Below, piece by piece: positions 51,780 through 61,060 of a DNA stretch of 64,000 nucleotides. The DNA is taken from positions 619,914-683,913 of the forward strand of contig NZ_JACSPZ010000002.1 in assembly GCF_014836905.1 (NCBI RefSeq), in the 5' to 3' direction. The notes under the pieces were generated by a model. The model was not told the DNA's origin. It did no database searches and saw nothing but the letters and a program-made list of their open reading frames with translations. This DNA is from Solibacillus faecavium (GTDB taxonomy: Bacteria > Bacillota > Bacilli > Bacillales_A > Planococcaceae). Both the position numbers and the translations under genes were made by a program. The number at the start of each line of letters is the position of its first letter. Within the stretch, counting starts at the first letter, position 1.

Positions 51780-53156
51780 ATGAATTCAAAGCAACATGTA
51801 AAACCGCATTTACTGGAAGCTCTTATTCTTATCATTTTCATAATTGCACTAATATCTTATTCCATTATGAAGCTTGACAGTGTGCCACATATACCGATTT
51901 TAATATCGATTGTTGTACTTTTTGGTTATGGTGCGATAAAAAAGGTACCTTACCGTACGATGGAACAAAGTATGATTACATCTGTTTCAACAAGTATCAG
52001 CGCGATTTATATCTTTCTATTAATCGGCGTTTTAATTAGTAGCTGGCTAATAAGTGGAACGATTCCTACATTGTTATATTTAGGTATTTCAATTATTTCT
52101 GCTAGCTTTTTTTATGCGATTGTCTTTATTGTTACAAGTATTATCGGTACAGCAATTGGCAGTTCCCTTACGACAGTTGCAACGGTAGGAGTAGCGATGC
52201 TGGGGGTAGCTAGTTCGATCGATGCTTCAATTGCCCTTACAGCAGGTGCCATTGTTTCAGGAGCCTTTTTTGGAGATAAAATGTCACCCCTGTCCGACAC
52301 TACCAACTTGGCAGCGACGGTTGCGGGTATTGATTTATTTACACATATTAAAAATATGATGTACACAACAATACCAGCTTTCATCATTTCACTTATTATT
52401 TACGCGGTGCTGTCACCAAGTAGTCAGCATATGGATACGACTCTAATTACAAATTATAAAGAAACCTTAATAACAACAAATTTAATTCATTGGTACTCAT
52501 TGCTGCCGTTAGTAATATTGATTGTTTGTACATTCTTCAAAATACCAAGCCTTGCTACATTAGCCATTAGTGCCATTTCCGGAATTGTTTTATCGTATTT
52601 CCACAGTACGATTCCGCTTAATGAGCTCTTTGCAATTTTATACAACGGCTATTCAATGGAAACAGGTATAGCAGCAATTGATTCTTTATTGTCTCGCGGC
52701 GGTATGAACAGTATGCTGTTTACGATTATTTTAATCGTACTGTCTCTTTCAATGGGAGGTTTACTGTTTGCACTCGGCATTATACAAACATTACTTGAGG
52801 CTTTGCAAAATCAGTTGAAATCAATTGGGTCAGTTATTAGCGGGGCGGCATTAACTGCAATTGGCATTAACTTTACGGTTGGCGAACAGTATTTATCTAT
52901 CCTATTAACTGGAGAGGCTTTCAAAGAGAAATTCAAATTGCTTAACTTACATCCAAAAAACTTGGCCCGCACAATTGAAGATGCAGGTACAGTAATCAAT
53001 CCGCTCGTTCCATGGAGTGTCTGCGGTCTATTTATTGCAACTACTCTTAACGTTTCTGTAATAGACTATGTACCGTTTGCGTTTTTCTGTTTACTCAGCC
53101 CCGCCTTGACGATTTTGTTTGGCTGGTTGAACATTACGATTACAAAGGCAAGCTAA
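51780..53156 (+). CDS. NhaC-family Na+/H+ antiporter
   Basis: A 458-residue integral membrane protein with about eleven hydrophobic segments. The family signature region is GAFFGDKMSPLSDTTNLAA at about residue 161, and INPLVPWSVCGLFIATTL lies near the C-terminus. NhaC proteins exchange Na+ (or organic ions, as in malate-lactate antiporters) for protons. GAGG lies 9 nt before the start. A perfect inverted repeat in the leader suggests control. Confidence 0.9.
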   Translation: MNSKQHVKPHLLEALILIIFIIALISYSIMKLDSVPHIPILISIVVLFGYGAIKKVPYRTMEQSMITSVSTSISAIYIFLLIGVLISSWLISGTIPTLLYLGISIISASFFYAIVFIVTSIIGTAIGSSLTTVATVGVAMLGVASSIDASIALTAGAIVSGAFFGDKMSPLSDTTNLAATVAGIDLFTHIKNMMYTTIPAFIISLIIYAVLSPSSQHMDTTLITNYKETLITTNLIHWYSLLPLVILIVCTFFKIPSLATLAISAISGIVLSYFHSTIPLNELFAILYNGYSMETGIAAIDSLLSRGGMNSMLFTIILIVLSLSMGGLLFALGIIQTLLEALQNQLKSIGSVISGAALTAIGINFTVGEQYLSILLTGEAFKEKFKLLNLHPKNLARTIEDAGTVINPLVPWSVCGLFIATTLNVSVIDYVPFAFFCLLSPALTILFGWLNITITKAS

Positions 53157-53302
53157 TTTTAATTACTGCTTTTTCGATTAAAGTTTGAATTATATTCCCA
53201 AAAATTATGTTACTTATTTTAGCCCTCCTTCGTATATCACAAAAATTACCCATTTAAGAAACCGACTACCTAATTAAACTTTAAATTACCTATTTTCTCT
53301 CA

Positions 53303-53332
53303 GGTATTAAATTCGTCTCCTTGTACATTCTA
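53303..53332 (+). promoter_or_regulatory. Sigma-G-like promoter of first SASP gene
   Basis: GGTATTA (-35) and CATTCTA (-10) are 16 nt apart, about 24 nt before the start; a 32-nt block (53266-53297) just upstream is identical to one upstream of the second SASP gene. Confidence 0.55.
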
Positions 53333-53355
53333 ATGTCACAAGGAGGTGAGCACAC

Positions 53356-53556
53356 ATGGCAAACAACAATAGTTCTTCAAACAAGTTACGTGTACCTGGT
53401 GCACAACAAGCGCTTGACCAAATGAAATACGAAATTGCACAAGAGTTTGGTGTTCAATTAGGAGCAGAAGCATCTTCTCGTGCAAACGGATCTGTAGGCG
53501 GAGAGATTACGAAACGCCTAGTTCAGATGGCTGAGCAACAATTAAAATCAAAATAA
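53356..53556 (+). CDS. Alpha/beta-type small acid-soluble spore protein
   Basis: A 66-residue SASP that coats and protects spore DNA. The conserved motifs are present: the protease (GPR) cleavage region [31 protein letters not shown] and [16 protein letters not shown] lies 8 nt upstream. The neighbouring gene is a 411-nt tandem duplicate. It shows the host is a spore former. Confidence 0.96.
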   Translation: MANNNSSSNKLRVPGAQQALDQMKYEIAQEFGVQLGAEASSRANGSVGGEITKRLVQMAEQQLKSK

Positions 53557-53562
53557 TTAAAA

Positions 53563-53600
53563 AAGGAAACGTTACAGTAAAATGTAGCGTTTCTTTTTAT
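53563..53600 (+). terminator. Terminator after first SASP gene
   Basis: Stem GGAAACGTTACA with TGTAGCGTTTC followed by TTTTTATTTTG. Confidence 0.85.
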
Positions 53601-53712
53601 TTTGTTCTTCCTAATCTCATTTGATTCAAAGTTACAATATATCCATATTATAAAATTTCACCATTTTGAAAATGGCTACCTAATTAAACTTTAAATTACC
53701 TATTTTCAATGT

Positions 53713-53742
53713 GGTATGAAAGTTGCTTCCTTGTACAATCTA
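53713..53742 (+). promoter_or_regulatory. Sigma-G-like promoter of second SASP gene
   Basis: GGTATGA and CAATCTA 16 nt apart, in the same position relative to the gene as in the first copy; the identical upstream block is at 53676-53707. Confidence 0.55.
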
Positions 53743-53766
53743 ATATCATAAGGAGGCGAGTTACAG

Positions 53767-53973
53767 ATGGCAAACAACAACAGTTCAAACAAATTGCGTG
53801 TACCTGGTGCACAACAAGCAGTTGACCAAATGAAATACGAAATTGCACAAGAATTTAATGTGCAATTAGGATCTGAAGCAGCATCTCGTGCAAACGGATC
53901 TGTAGGCGGAGAGATTACGAAGCGCCTAGTTCAGATGGCACAACAGCAAATGAGCGGAAAATCAAATCAGTAA
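53767..53973 (+). CDS. Alpha/beta-type small acid-soluble spore protein
   Basis: A 68-residue SASP closely matching the preceding gene; differences are in the N-terminal Asn/Ser run, [12 protein letters not shown] and the C-terminus ([10 protein letters not shown]). The GPR cleavage region KYEIAQEF is kept. The start is exactly 411 nt after that of the first copy, with promoter, ribosome binding site and terminator also duplicated. Confidence 0.96.
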   Translation: MANNNSSNKLRVPGAQQAVDQMKYEIAQEFNVQLGSEAASRANGSVGGEITKRLVQMAQQQMSGKSNQ

Positions 53974-53979
53974 TAATAA

Positions 53980-54015
53980 AAGGAAACGTTACACTTAAAA
54001 GTAGCGTTTCCTTTT
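53980..54015 (+). terminator. Terminator after second SASP gene
   Basis: AGGAAACGTTAC and GTAGCGTTTCCT around CTTAAAA, then TTTT; a close copy of the first SASP terminator. Confidence 0.82.
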
Positions 54016-54200
54016 TAATGTGGTCCTCTTTGAACAAAGTTATGTCATCCATATGTTCTTAAATTTCAATTCCCGCTATTCCATTTCATCATATCGTAAA
54101 ATATACCCATTAATGATTAATTGATTTATATTTCACTTCTGCAAAAAAGCACAAACCAGGACTCCGGTTTGCACTAATAATGTAAATATATTCTTAATGA

Positions 54201-54521
54201 CTAACTTGAAGAACTACCCTCTGTCCTGCTATAAATTTCATAGGCAAAATACCCGACTAACATCCCTATTCCACCGCCTATACTAACCGTATTTAACATA
54301 GACATCGGGAAAAGAAAACTAATTATCCCCCCGATAAAGATGCCTAAAAATGTCCCCCAAGGTATTAAGCTATCCAATAAAAATTGAGCACCTTGTGTTT
54401 TTTTCTTTCCTAGCTGATTTTTTTTATGTTTATTTTGAAGTCTTAAAATAACAAATATACTTATTGCGCCTACGATAATTAACGGAAATACAATACGCAT
54501 TATTTCTGCCAAACTTTCCAT
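54201..54521 (-). CDS. Small membrane protein, unknown
   Basis: The protein has 106 residues from the ATG at 54521, 7 nt after GGGAGG. Three hydrophobic segments (IMRIVFPLIIVGAISIFVIL, WGTFLGIFIGGIISFLFPMS, VSIGGGIGMLVGYFAYEIY) are separated by a Lys-rich loop. No family recognised. It lies about 20 nt after the phosphotransferase gene and is probably co-transcribed. A hairpin with a minus-strand T-run follows at about 54141-54175. Confidence 0.7.
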   Translation of the reverse strand: MESLAEIMRIVFPLIIVGAISIFVILRLQNKHKKNQLGKKKTQGAQFLLDSLIPWGTFLGIFIGGIISFLFPMSMLNTVSIGGGIGMLVGYFAYEIYSRTEGSSSS

Positions 54522-54543
54522 AGTATTGCCTCCCTTCAACTTT

Positions 54544-55467
54544 TTATATTAGTCTGTAGTCAGCACTATCAATTACAATTTGTATTAAGCTATTAAACAG
54601 TTTTTGTTGGGCAGGATTTTGCCAGTCCTCTTCATATTCAGCCATTAACCACATGACTTCATCAAGAAAAACATGCTGCTTCGCCTTATCCCAAAAATGT
54701 TTTTCCTGATCGGTTAAAGCACTGTATTCTTTATATCCTAATAAAAACTGCTTCCATTCATCTACGGTGAAAACCCTGTTTGGAGCTTTTTCATGTTCAT
54801 TATGAAAGAGCAGTAAGACTAGCGCCAGATCAAAGATTCTTGGTATCCAAGTCGCATTATCCGGATCAATCAAGTACGGTTCCGGGGTTAAAACAAGGTT
54901 ATTTGCTTTAAAATCGTGAGGTGTAGCAACATGCGGTAAACCCGCTCCGTTAAGTTCCTGCTGAACTGCAACACTTTCCAGTAATTTCGTTTTTAATGTT
55001 GAATCAATTTCAATCCCAGCTTTGTGAGCATGCTGAATAATGGCTTCCATACTCTCTTCTACTTCCTGTTTGTTAAAATCGTAAACATCATAGTTAAGAA
55101 GATCGTAAGCATTTGTATTTGGTGAAAGACTATGTATGTGACCTAACATCTTTCCGGCTTCATAAATTTCATTTTCTTGACCAGAGTATTTCGTGCCTTC
55201 TATAAATGGATAAACAACAAAATTTGTCCCCTCAAAATTTTGCGGATTATCTACATGAAGCTTAACTGGTGTTACAACATTTACACCTTTATTCTTTAAC
55301 ATATTCGTATAAGACATCACATTCTCTGCTCTTTTTTGTGTACGTTTTACCACAACATCCTTATCGCCGTATTTCACCCGGTAGACGGGTGAATACGGGT
55401 AAATACTTACAGGCTCTTCTTTAGTTTCAAATCCAAATATCGCTAAAATTTCTTTTCCATTTGTCAT
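54544..55467 (-). CDS. Aminoglycoside phosphotransferase-fold kinase
   Basis: A 307-residue APH/choline-kinase-fold protein. The lysine of the N-lobe is in DVVVKRTQKRA, the catalytic loop is PHDFKANNLV (H-D-x4-N) and the metal Asp is in LIDPDNATW. The substrate could be a small metabolite or an antibiotic; resistance is not implied. It follows the patatin gene closely on the same strand. Confidence 0.82.
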   Translation of the reverse strand: MTNGKEILAIFGFETKEEPVSIYPYSPVYRVKYGDKDVVVKRTQKRAENVMSYTNMLKNKGVNVVTPVKLHVDNPQNFEGTNFVVYPFIEGTKYSGQENEIYEAGKMLGHIHSLSPNTNAYDLLNYDVYDFNKQEVEESMEAIIQHAHKAGIEIDSTLKTKLLESVAVQQELNGAGLPHVATPHDFKANNLVLTPEPYLIDPDNATWIPRIFDLALVLLLFHNEHEKAPNRVFTVDEWKQFLLGYKEYSALTDQEKHFWDKAKQHVFLDEVMWLMAEYEEDWQNPAQQKLFNSLIQIVIDSADYRLI

Positions 55468-55482
55468 TCATTTAATCTCCTT

Positions 55483-56361
55483 TCACAGAGGGAGGGGTGT
55501 ACCTTTTTGGATTCCTAAAAACTCTTTCAACTCAGGCATTTGCTTTAATGCCTGTTCATAACCGACTTCATAATTAGCTTTCATTTGATCAACTTTACTT
55601 TCGAAGCTCTTTATTGCACGGTCCGGCTTGAAAATAAAAGCTTCATTATTTTGCTCTAATTCTTCAATATATTGCATCGTAGTATTGTACATTGAAGCAC
55701 GCTGATTCATTGCTGCAGCTAGTCTAGGGTAGCGCTTTTGAAAGAGCTTAGTTGCCCATTTGTTTGTCTTTGACGGTTGTTTAATATAGCCCGGTTCTCG
55801 TGTCAGGATGAGTAAATGTTTGGAATACCCTTTTTCAATCGCACGTTTCACGGGAATGGAATCCGATAATCCCCCATCATAATAAGGGATATTATCAATT
55901 TTAATCTCCGGAAATAACACTGGGATCGCACATGTAGCCTGCAGTATATCACATGTTCTCGTCATCGTATGTGCACTCTTATATTCCACCTTACCGGTAT
56001 AAGCATTTGTCAGACCAAATTCTACTTCGCCTGGATAGTTGTAATATGTGTCCCAATCAAATAGGTCGAGCTGATTTGGTACAATATTGTAGGCAAAGTC
56101 TAAACCAAAAAGGCTTTTCTCCTTCAAAAAGTTCCGCGCACCCATATATCGGGGATCATTACGATACGTTGTCAATACCCGCATTGTTCGTTCAGGCTGA
56201 TTTGACATATACGAAACCGCATTTATCGCCCCAGCCGAAATTGCCGCAATATATGGCATAACTATTTGCTGCTCCATTAGGGCATCCAGTACACCAGCTG
56301 TAAAAACGGTTCTAAATGTGCCCCCTTCTAAAATTAAACTGCAGTCCTTTACTTCATGCAT
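55483..56361 (-). CDS. Patatin-like phospholipase family protein
   Basis: A 292-residue lipid acyl hydrolase. The oxyanion loop is EGGTFRTVFTAGVLDAL, the nucleophile elbow G-x-S-x-G is AISAGAINA and the catalytic Asp is in YYDGGLSDS, so the Ser-Asp dyad is complete. It resembles the bacterial YjjU/RssA type. It is the first of three minus-strand genes with the kinase and a membrane protein; a lipid-related role is possible. Confidence 0.88.
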   Translation of the reverse strand: MHEVKDCSLILEGGTFRTVFTAGVLDALMEQQIVMPYIAAISAGAINAVSYMSNQPERTMRVLTTYRNDPRYMGARNFLKEKSLFGLDFAYNIVPNQLDLFDWDTYYNYPGEVEFGLTNAYTGKVEYKSAHTMTRTCDILQATCAIPVLFPEIKIDNIPYYDGGLSDSIPVKRAIEKGYSKHLLILTREPGYIKQPSKTNKWATKLFQKRYPRLAAAMNQRASMYNTTMQYIEELEQNNEAFIFKPDRAIKSFESKVDQMKANYEVGYEQALKQMPELKEFLGIQKGTPLPL

Positions 56362-56492
56362 CTACATCACACTCTTTCCGTCATATACACGTCTTCTATT
56401 TTATTATACGTTTTAAATCTCAAGCATACTTCCTAAATTTTCAGAAATATGTTATTATTTATTTCGAATATCGTAATATTAGGAGGTAACTA

Positions 56493-58298
56493 ATGTCAAT
56501 GTTGAAACGTAATGAAGTACCAGTTGAGGAAACATGGAATTTAAATGATTTATTTTCTTCAGAAGAAGCTTACTTAGAAGCAATTGAGGAAATGAAACAG
56601 CTTGTTGAGATAAGCGCCAAGCAATTGCCAGGCACAATTACAGATGCAAAGGGTGCCATCGCAGCTATAGAAGCGACTGAAAAAATCCAACTTAAATTAG
56701 TACCAATTGGAACGTACGCTAGTCTTTCACACAGTGTAGATCAAACGAATACAGAAAATCAAATGCGTTCAGCTCAATTTGGATCATTAGCTGCGAGCAT
56801 CGCTACAAAGCTTTCTTTTGTAAAAAGTGATTTATTGGCATTAGACGAAGCAATTTTAAAAGAAGCTCAACTATTAAATCCATCATATGAAAACTATATT
56901 AATAAACTGCTTATTCAAAAACCGCACCAACTACATCCTGAAGCGGAAAAAGCATTGGCTGCTTTCGGTGCAACATTTAATGCACCGTATGAACTTTACA
57001 ATACAACTAAATTAGTAGATATGAATTTCCCTAATTTTGAAGTAGATGGTGAGCAATTCCCTCTTAGCTACAATCTATTTGAAGGTGACTGGGAATTAGA
57101 AACAGATACGAAAAAACGCCGAGCAGCATTTGATGCATTCTCTTCAAAACTGCGTGAGTATCAGCATACAACAGCGAAAACGTATAATACACATTTAAAA
57201 ATTGAAAAAACCGATGCAGATTTGCGTGGTTATGAAACAATTTACGATGCGCTACTTGAATCTCAGCAAGTAGACCGCTCTATGTATGACCGTCAAATCG
57301 ACTTAATTATGAATGAACTAGCACCGCATATGCGTCGCTATGCAAAATTACTACAAAAAACGCATGAACTGGATAAAATGACTTTTGCAGATCTTAAAAT
57401 TTCATTGGATCCTTCATACGAACCTACTATTACTGTAGAAGAATCCCGTCAATATATGAAAGACGGTCTATCCATTATGGGAGATGACTATATTAAAATG
57501 ATTGACCGGTCATTCGATGAGCGATGGATTGACTTTGCCCAAAATGCTGGTAAATCAACAGGTGCATTCTGTTCAAGCCCATACGGTGTACACCCATATG
57601 TATTAATTTCGTGGACAAGCCGGATGAATGAAGTATTTGTCCTTGCTCATGAATTAGGTCATGCTGGTCACTTCTATTTAGCAAATGACGCTCAAAATAT
57701 TTATAATGCACGCCCATCTTTATACTTTATTGAAGCACCATCTACAATGAATGAAATGCTTATGGCCAACTACTTATTACAAAATTCAACGGATGCCCGT
57801 TTCAAACGTTGGGTTATTTCATCCATTATTAGCCGTACGTATTACCATAACTTCGTGACACATTTATTAGAAGCAGCCTACCAACGCAAAGTGTACGATA
57901 TTATCGATGCTGGTGGTAATGTGAATGCTCCGAAATTAAATGAATTAAAACGCGAAGTACTGGAGCAATTCTGGGGAGATACAGTTGAAATCACAGAAGG
58001 TGCTGAGCTTACTTGGATGCGTCAGCCACACTACTATATGGGCTTATATCCATATACTTATTCAGCGGGTTTAACAATTTCAACACAAGTATCACAACGT
58101 ATTTTGAATGGTGATGAATCAGCTGTTGGTGAATGGATCGAAGTATTAAAAGCCGGTGGTACGAAAACACCTGTCGAGCTTTCAAAAATGGCTGGTGTCG
58201 ATATTACGACAGAACAACCATTGCGTGACACAATTGCATTTATCGGAAATTTAGTTACACAACTAGAGCAATTAACAGAAGAACTACAAACAGTTTAA
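56493..58298 (+). CDS. pepF: Oligoendopeptidase F
   Basis: A 601-residue M3 metallopeptidase of the cytoplasm that cleaves short peptides. The zinc motif HELGH lies around residue 386 (VLAHELGHAGHF), and the third ligand Glu is in YFIEAPSTMNEML. The length is that of PepF. AGGAGG lies 6 nt before the ATG at 56493. Monocistronic with terminator. Confidence 0.95.
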   Translation: MSMLKRNEVPVEETWNLNDLFSSEEAYLEAIEEMKQLVEISAKQLPGTITDAKGAIAAIEATEKIQLKLVPIGTYASLSHSVDQTNTENQMRSAQFGSLAASIATKLSFVKSDLLALDEAILKEAQLLNPSYENYINKLLIQKPHQLHPEAEKALAAFGATFNAPYELYNTTKLVDMNFPNFEVDGEQFPLSYNLFEGDWELETDTKKRRAAFDAFSSKLREYQHTTAKTYNTHLKIEKTDADLRGYETIYDALLESQQVDRSMYDRQIDLIMNELAPHMRRYAKLLQKTHELDKMTFADLKISLDPSYEPTITVEESRQYMKDGLSIMGDDYIKMIDRSFDERWIDFAQNAGKSTGAFCSSPYGVHPYVLISWTSRMNEVFVLAHELGHAGHFYLANDAQNIYNARPSLYFIEAPSTMNEMLMANYLLQNSTDARFKRWVISSIISRTYYHNFVTHLLEAAYQRKVYDIIDAGGNVNAPKLNELKREVLEQFWGDTVEITEGAELTWMRQPHYYMGLYPYTYSAGLTISTQVSQRILNGDESAVGEWIEVLKAGGTKTPVELSKMAGVDITTEQPLRDTIAFIGNLVTQLEQLTEELQTV

Positions 58299-58306
58299 AA
58301 AACTTG

Positions 58307-58340
58307 GATGTGCAGAAATATTTTTGCACATCCTTTTAGT
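58307..58340. terminator. Intrinsic terminator after pepF
   Basis: Perfect stem GGATGTGCA (58307-58315) with TGCACATCC (58326-58334) followed by TTTTAG. Confidence 0.85.
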
Positions 58341-58367
58341 TTTTTAGCTACAGACTTCTTGCAACTT

Positions 58368-59582
58368 TTAAATCGCAATCGATTGCTTAACAACATCTAC
58401 TTGCTGGAATAAGTCGGATACTCCAGATTCAATTGCAGCTGACCCAACTGCCTTCGCAACTACCCCTGCAACACGTTCATCCATAGAGCTAGGAATAATA
58501 AAGTCTTCATGAAGTTCCTTTTCAGTTACAAGAGAAGCGATTGCCTCAACCGCCGCCAGCTTCATGGCCTCATTAATATCTCTTGCGCGCACATCCAGCG
58601 TGCCGCGGAAAATACCCGGAAATGCCAGCATATTATTAATTTGGTTCGCATGGTCGGAGCGCCCTGTCCCAATAATTTTAACGCCCCATTTTTTTGCATT
58701 CTCTGGGGTAACTTCCGGATCAGGATTCGCCAATGCAAATACGATTGGATCTTTCGCCATTGATTTAATATGAGCTTCTTTTAAAATATTCGCTGCTGAT
58801 ACACCAATAAATACATCAGCTCCCACTAAAGCATCATCCAAACTTCCACGTAGTTGATATGGGTTTGTTAAATTAGCGACTTGATCTTTTACTGGATTCA
58901 TTCCTTCAGGGCGACCTTCATAAATAATCCCTTTCGTATCACACATAACTACATTCGTGTAACCCATTTGAATTAGTATACGTAAAATGGCAATACCCGC
59001 AGCCCCTGCTCCATTAATGACAACCTTCATTTGCGCAACTTCTTTATTCACAAGCTTTACGGCATTAATCATCCCTGCACCAACAACGATTGCGGTACCA
59101 TGCTGATCATCATGAAATACAGGAATTGAACATTCTGCACGCAGCCGATCTTCAATTTCAAAGCAGCGTGGTGCTGAAATATCCTCTAAATTGATCGCCC
59201 CATATGTAGGAGAGATTGCTTTCACTACGTTAACAATTTCATCAACATCTTTTGTGTTTAAACAAACCGGTACAGCATCAACATTCGCAAATCGCTTTAA
59301 CAATAAAGCTTTCCCCTCCATTACAGGTAATGCTGCTTCCGGACCAATATCCCCTAAACCGAGCACAGCAGTACCATCTGTAATGACTGCTACTAAATTT
59401 CCTTTCATCGTATAGTCATATACAGTGGAAGGATTTTGTTCAATTGCTAAACAAGGAGCTGCTACACCAGGTGAATACGCCAAACTTAAATCATATTTAT
59501 CCTGCACCGGTACTTTTGCACGAATTTCCATCTTCCCCCCAAAGTTTTCATGCATCTCTAACGACTTCTTCATTAAATCCAT
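58368..59582 (-). CDS. Malic enzyme (malate dehydrogenase, decarboxylating)
   Basis: The protein has 404 residues from the ATG at 59582, 9 nt after AAAGGG. It is the short bacterial form (compare B. subtilis YtsJ). SLAYSPGVAAPC, TDGTAVLGLGDIGP, the catalytic Lys in EGKALLLKRF and the NAD(P) loop INGAGAAGIAILR are intact. It oxidises malate to pyruvate and CO2. Cofactor preference cannot be fixed by eye. Confidence 0.92.
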   Translation of the reverse strand: MDLMKKSLEMHENFGGKMEIRAKVPVQDKYDLSLAYSPGVAAPCLAIEQNPSTVYDYTMKGNLVAVITDGTAVLGLGDIGPEAALPVMEGKALLLKRFANVDAVPVCLNTKDVDEIVNVVKAISPTYGAINLEDISAPRCFEIEDRLRAECSIPVFHDDQHGTAIVVGAGMINAVKLVNKEVAQMKVVINGAGAAGIAILRILIQMGYTNVVMCDTKGIIYEGRPEGMNPVKDQVANLTNPYQLRGSLDDALVGADVFIGVSAANILKEAHIKSMAKDPIVFALANPDPEVTPENAKKWGVKIIGTGRSDHANQINNMLAFPGIFRGTLDVRARDINEAMKLAAVEAIASLVTEKELHEDFIIPSSMDERVAGVVAKAVGSAAIESGVSDLFQQVDVVKQSIAI

Positions 59583-59705
59583 TTTTACCAACCCTTTCTA
59601 ATTTTAGGAATTTTCTTTATATTTACGTATGTTATTCCTTTTGATTTCTTTTGTCAACGATAATATTTAATTTTGTTTGAAAATTCAAATAATTATCGAT
59701 AAACA

Positions 59706-59717
59706 TTGATATATCAA
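59706..59717. promoter_or_regulatory. Palindrome TTGATATATCAA
   Basis: A 12-nt perfect palindrome upstream of the malic enzyme gene; the same sequence recurs at 63941. The remaining 59592-59971 gap is AT-rich with no gene. Confidence 0.3.
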
Positions 59718-59971
59718 CACTTTAAGAGGTTAAATACGAATATTCAACATTGTGAATTCATACACAATCTATTATATAAATAAAATTAATGTAAGGGCTG
59801 TCATTTTGAAAACGGCGCTTTATCAGCCTAAAGTATGTGATAGATTGCACGAAGTATTTTCTAATGCTTAATATGAAACTTTTCACAAACTTACATAAAA
59901 AAAATGTCACAAAGCTTTTCACCGCAAATTTTTCACATTTTTGTTAAACTTAATTTATCGGAGGGGTGAAA

Positions 59972-60787
59972 ATGACAGATAAAAACACCGAGCAACTGAC
60001 TGAAGAGGAATTTTTAGAGCTTGTTTTAGAAGAACAGGAAAAGGCACTGGCAAAAGAGCGGGAGGCACGTCTAAATCCACAGCCTAAAAAACCAAAAAGG
60101 CAAAAGCCTGTTGTGCGGATTATCGTATGGTTGATGGCATTGACACTTGTTTTTAATACTTTTGCAGTAATTTTCAATATTTATTCCATTCCGGCAATTG
60201 AATTTTTAAAAGTATCAACGAAACTTTCAAGTCAGGAAAATATTCAAACATATAAGCAATCGATCGTCACAATAAATACTGACTCCGGAAAAGGAACAGG
60301 ATTTGCTGTAACGGAAAATGGTTACATATTAACAAATGAACATGTGATTGATGATGCTTTAACGATTACCGTAGTATTTCCGGATGATTCACTTTATAAA
60401 GCGGAAGTTATAGAAGCATATGAGGAATATGATTTGGCACTATTAAAAGTTGATGCGGGGAACTTACCGTATTTAACACTAGCAGAAACAAGCGAATTCC
60501 GTCAAAATGAGCCTGTTTATTTTATCGGTAATCCACTTGCATTTAGCGGTATTGCAAATGAAGGAAAAGTAATAGGCTATACGAATGCTGTCGATATTCA
60601 AACAGAAATTATTATGATGAACGCCCCTGTTTATCGAGGGAATAGCGGAAGCCCGGTGATCAATGAGCAAGGACAAGTAATAGGTGTTGTCTTTGCAACC
60701 GGTACACGTGAAGATCATGGAAAAGTCGGTTTATTTATTCCGATAGAAAATGTCCATGAGCAATTTCAGGAATATTTAGCGCAATGA
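59972..60787 (+). CDS. Membrane-anchored trypsin-like serine protease
   Basis: The protein has 271 residues from the ATG at 59972, 5 nt after GGAGGGG (a GTG 6 nt earlier is too close to it). A cytoplasmic Glu/Lys-rich N-terminus of 48 residues precedes one transmembrane helix (about 49-70, IIVWLMALTLVFNTFAVIFN). The outer protease domain has His124 (TNEHVI), Asp154 (EYDLALLKV) and Ser226 (GNSGSPV). There is no PDZ domain, unlike HtrA/DegP, so recognition of misfolded protein would differ. Confidence 0.9.
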   Translation: MTDKNTEQLTEEEFLELVLEEQEKALAKEREARLNPQPKKPKRQKPVVRIIVWLMALTLVFNTFAVIFNIYSIPAIEFLKVSTKLSSQENIQTYKQSIVTINTDSGKGTGFAVTENGYILTNEHVIDDALTITVVFPDDSLYKAEVIEAYEEYDLALLKVDAGNLPYLTLAETSEFRQNEPVYFIGNPLAFSGIANEGKVIGYTNAVDIQTEIIMMNAPVYRGNSGSPVINEQGQVIGVVFATGTREDHGKVGLFIPIENVHEQFQEYLAQ

Positions 60788-60802
60788 TTTTCAGATTTAA
60801 CT

Positions 60803-60975
60803 TATTAGAATAGTTGTCGGGGATATTAGAAGAGTAGGCTACTATTTTAGAACATTTACGTAGTTTATTAGCATATTACACATCTATTTTAGAACAAATG
60901 TTCCCTATATTAGATAACATAAATTTTATTAGAAACTCTTCAACCGTTATTAGAACATTTTATTTTTTATTAGAA
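60803..60975. repeat. Array of nine TTAGAA motifs at 21-nt spacing
   Basis: TTAG(A/C) starts at 60805, 60826, 60847, 60868, 60889, 60910, 60929, 60950 and 60970; the first six are exactly 21 nt apart. The context is usually TATTAGAA or TATTTTAGAAC. It lies between the protease gene stop and the pit terminator. No credible gene: the frame in phase has stops. Confidence 0.8.
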
Positions 60976-61015
60976 AAAGTGACCACCGATAGCATAAACC
61001 AACTCCGAATATACA

Positions 61016-61058
61016 AAAAAACGGCTGCCCAAACATAAACATTGAGCGCCGTTTTTTA
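61016..61058 (-). terminator. Intrinsic terminator after pit
   Basis: Stem AAAAACGGC with GCCGTTTTT; a T-run on either strand. Confidence 0.75.
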
Positions 61059-61060
61059 TA

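Noticed and set aside
54544..55467. Antibiotic resistance gene
   Set aside because: The APH fold alone does not show drug specificity; the context (patatin and membrane protein) gives no support.
59801..59830. cre-like sequence TGAAAACGGCGC
   Set aside because: It fails the conserved T after the CG core and the right half does not match.
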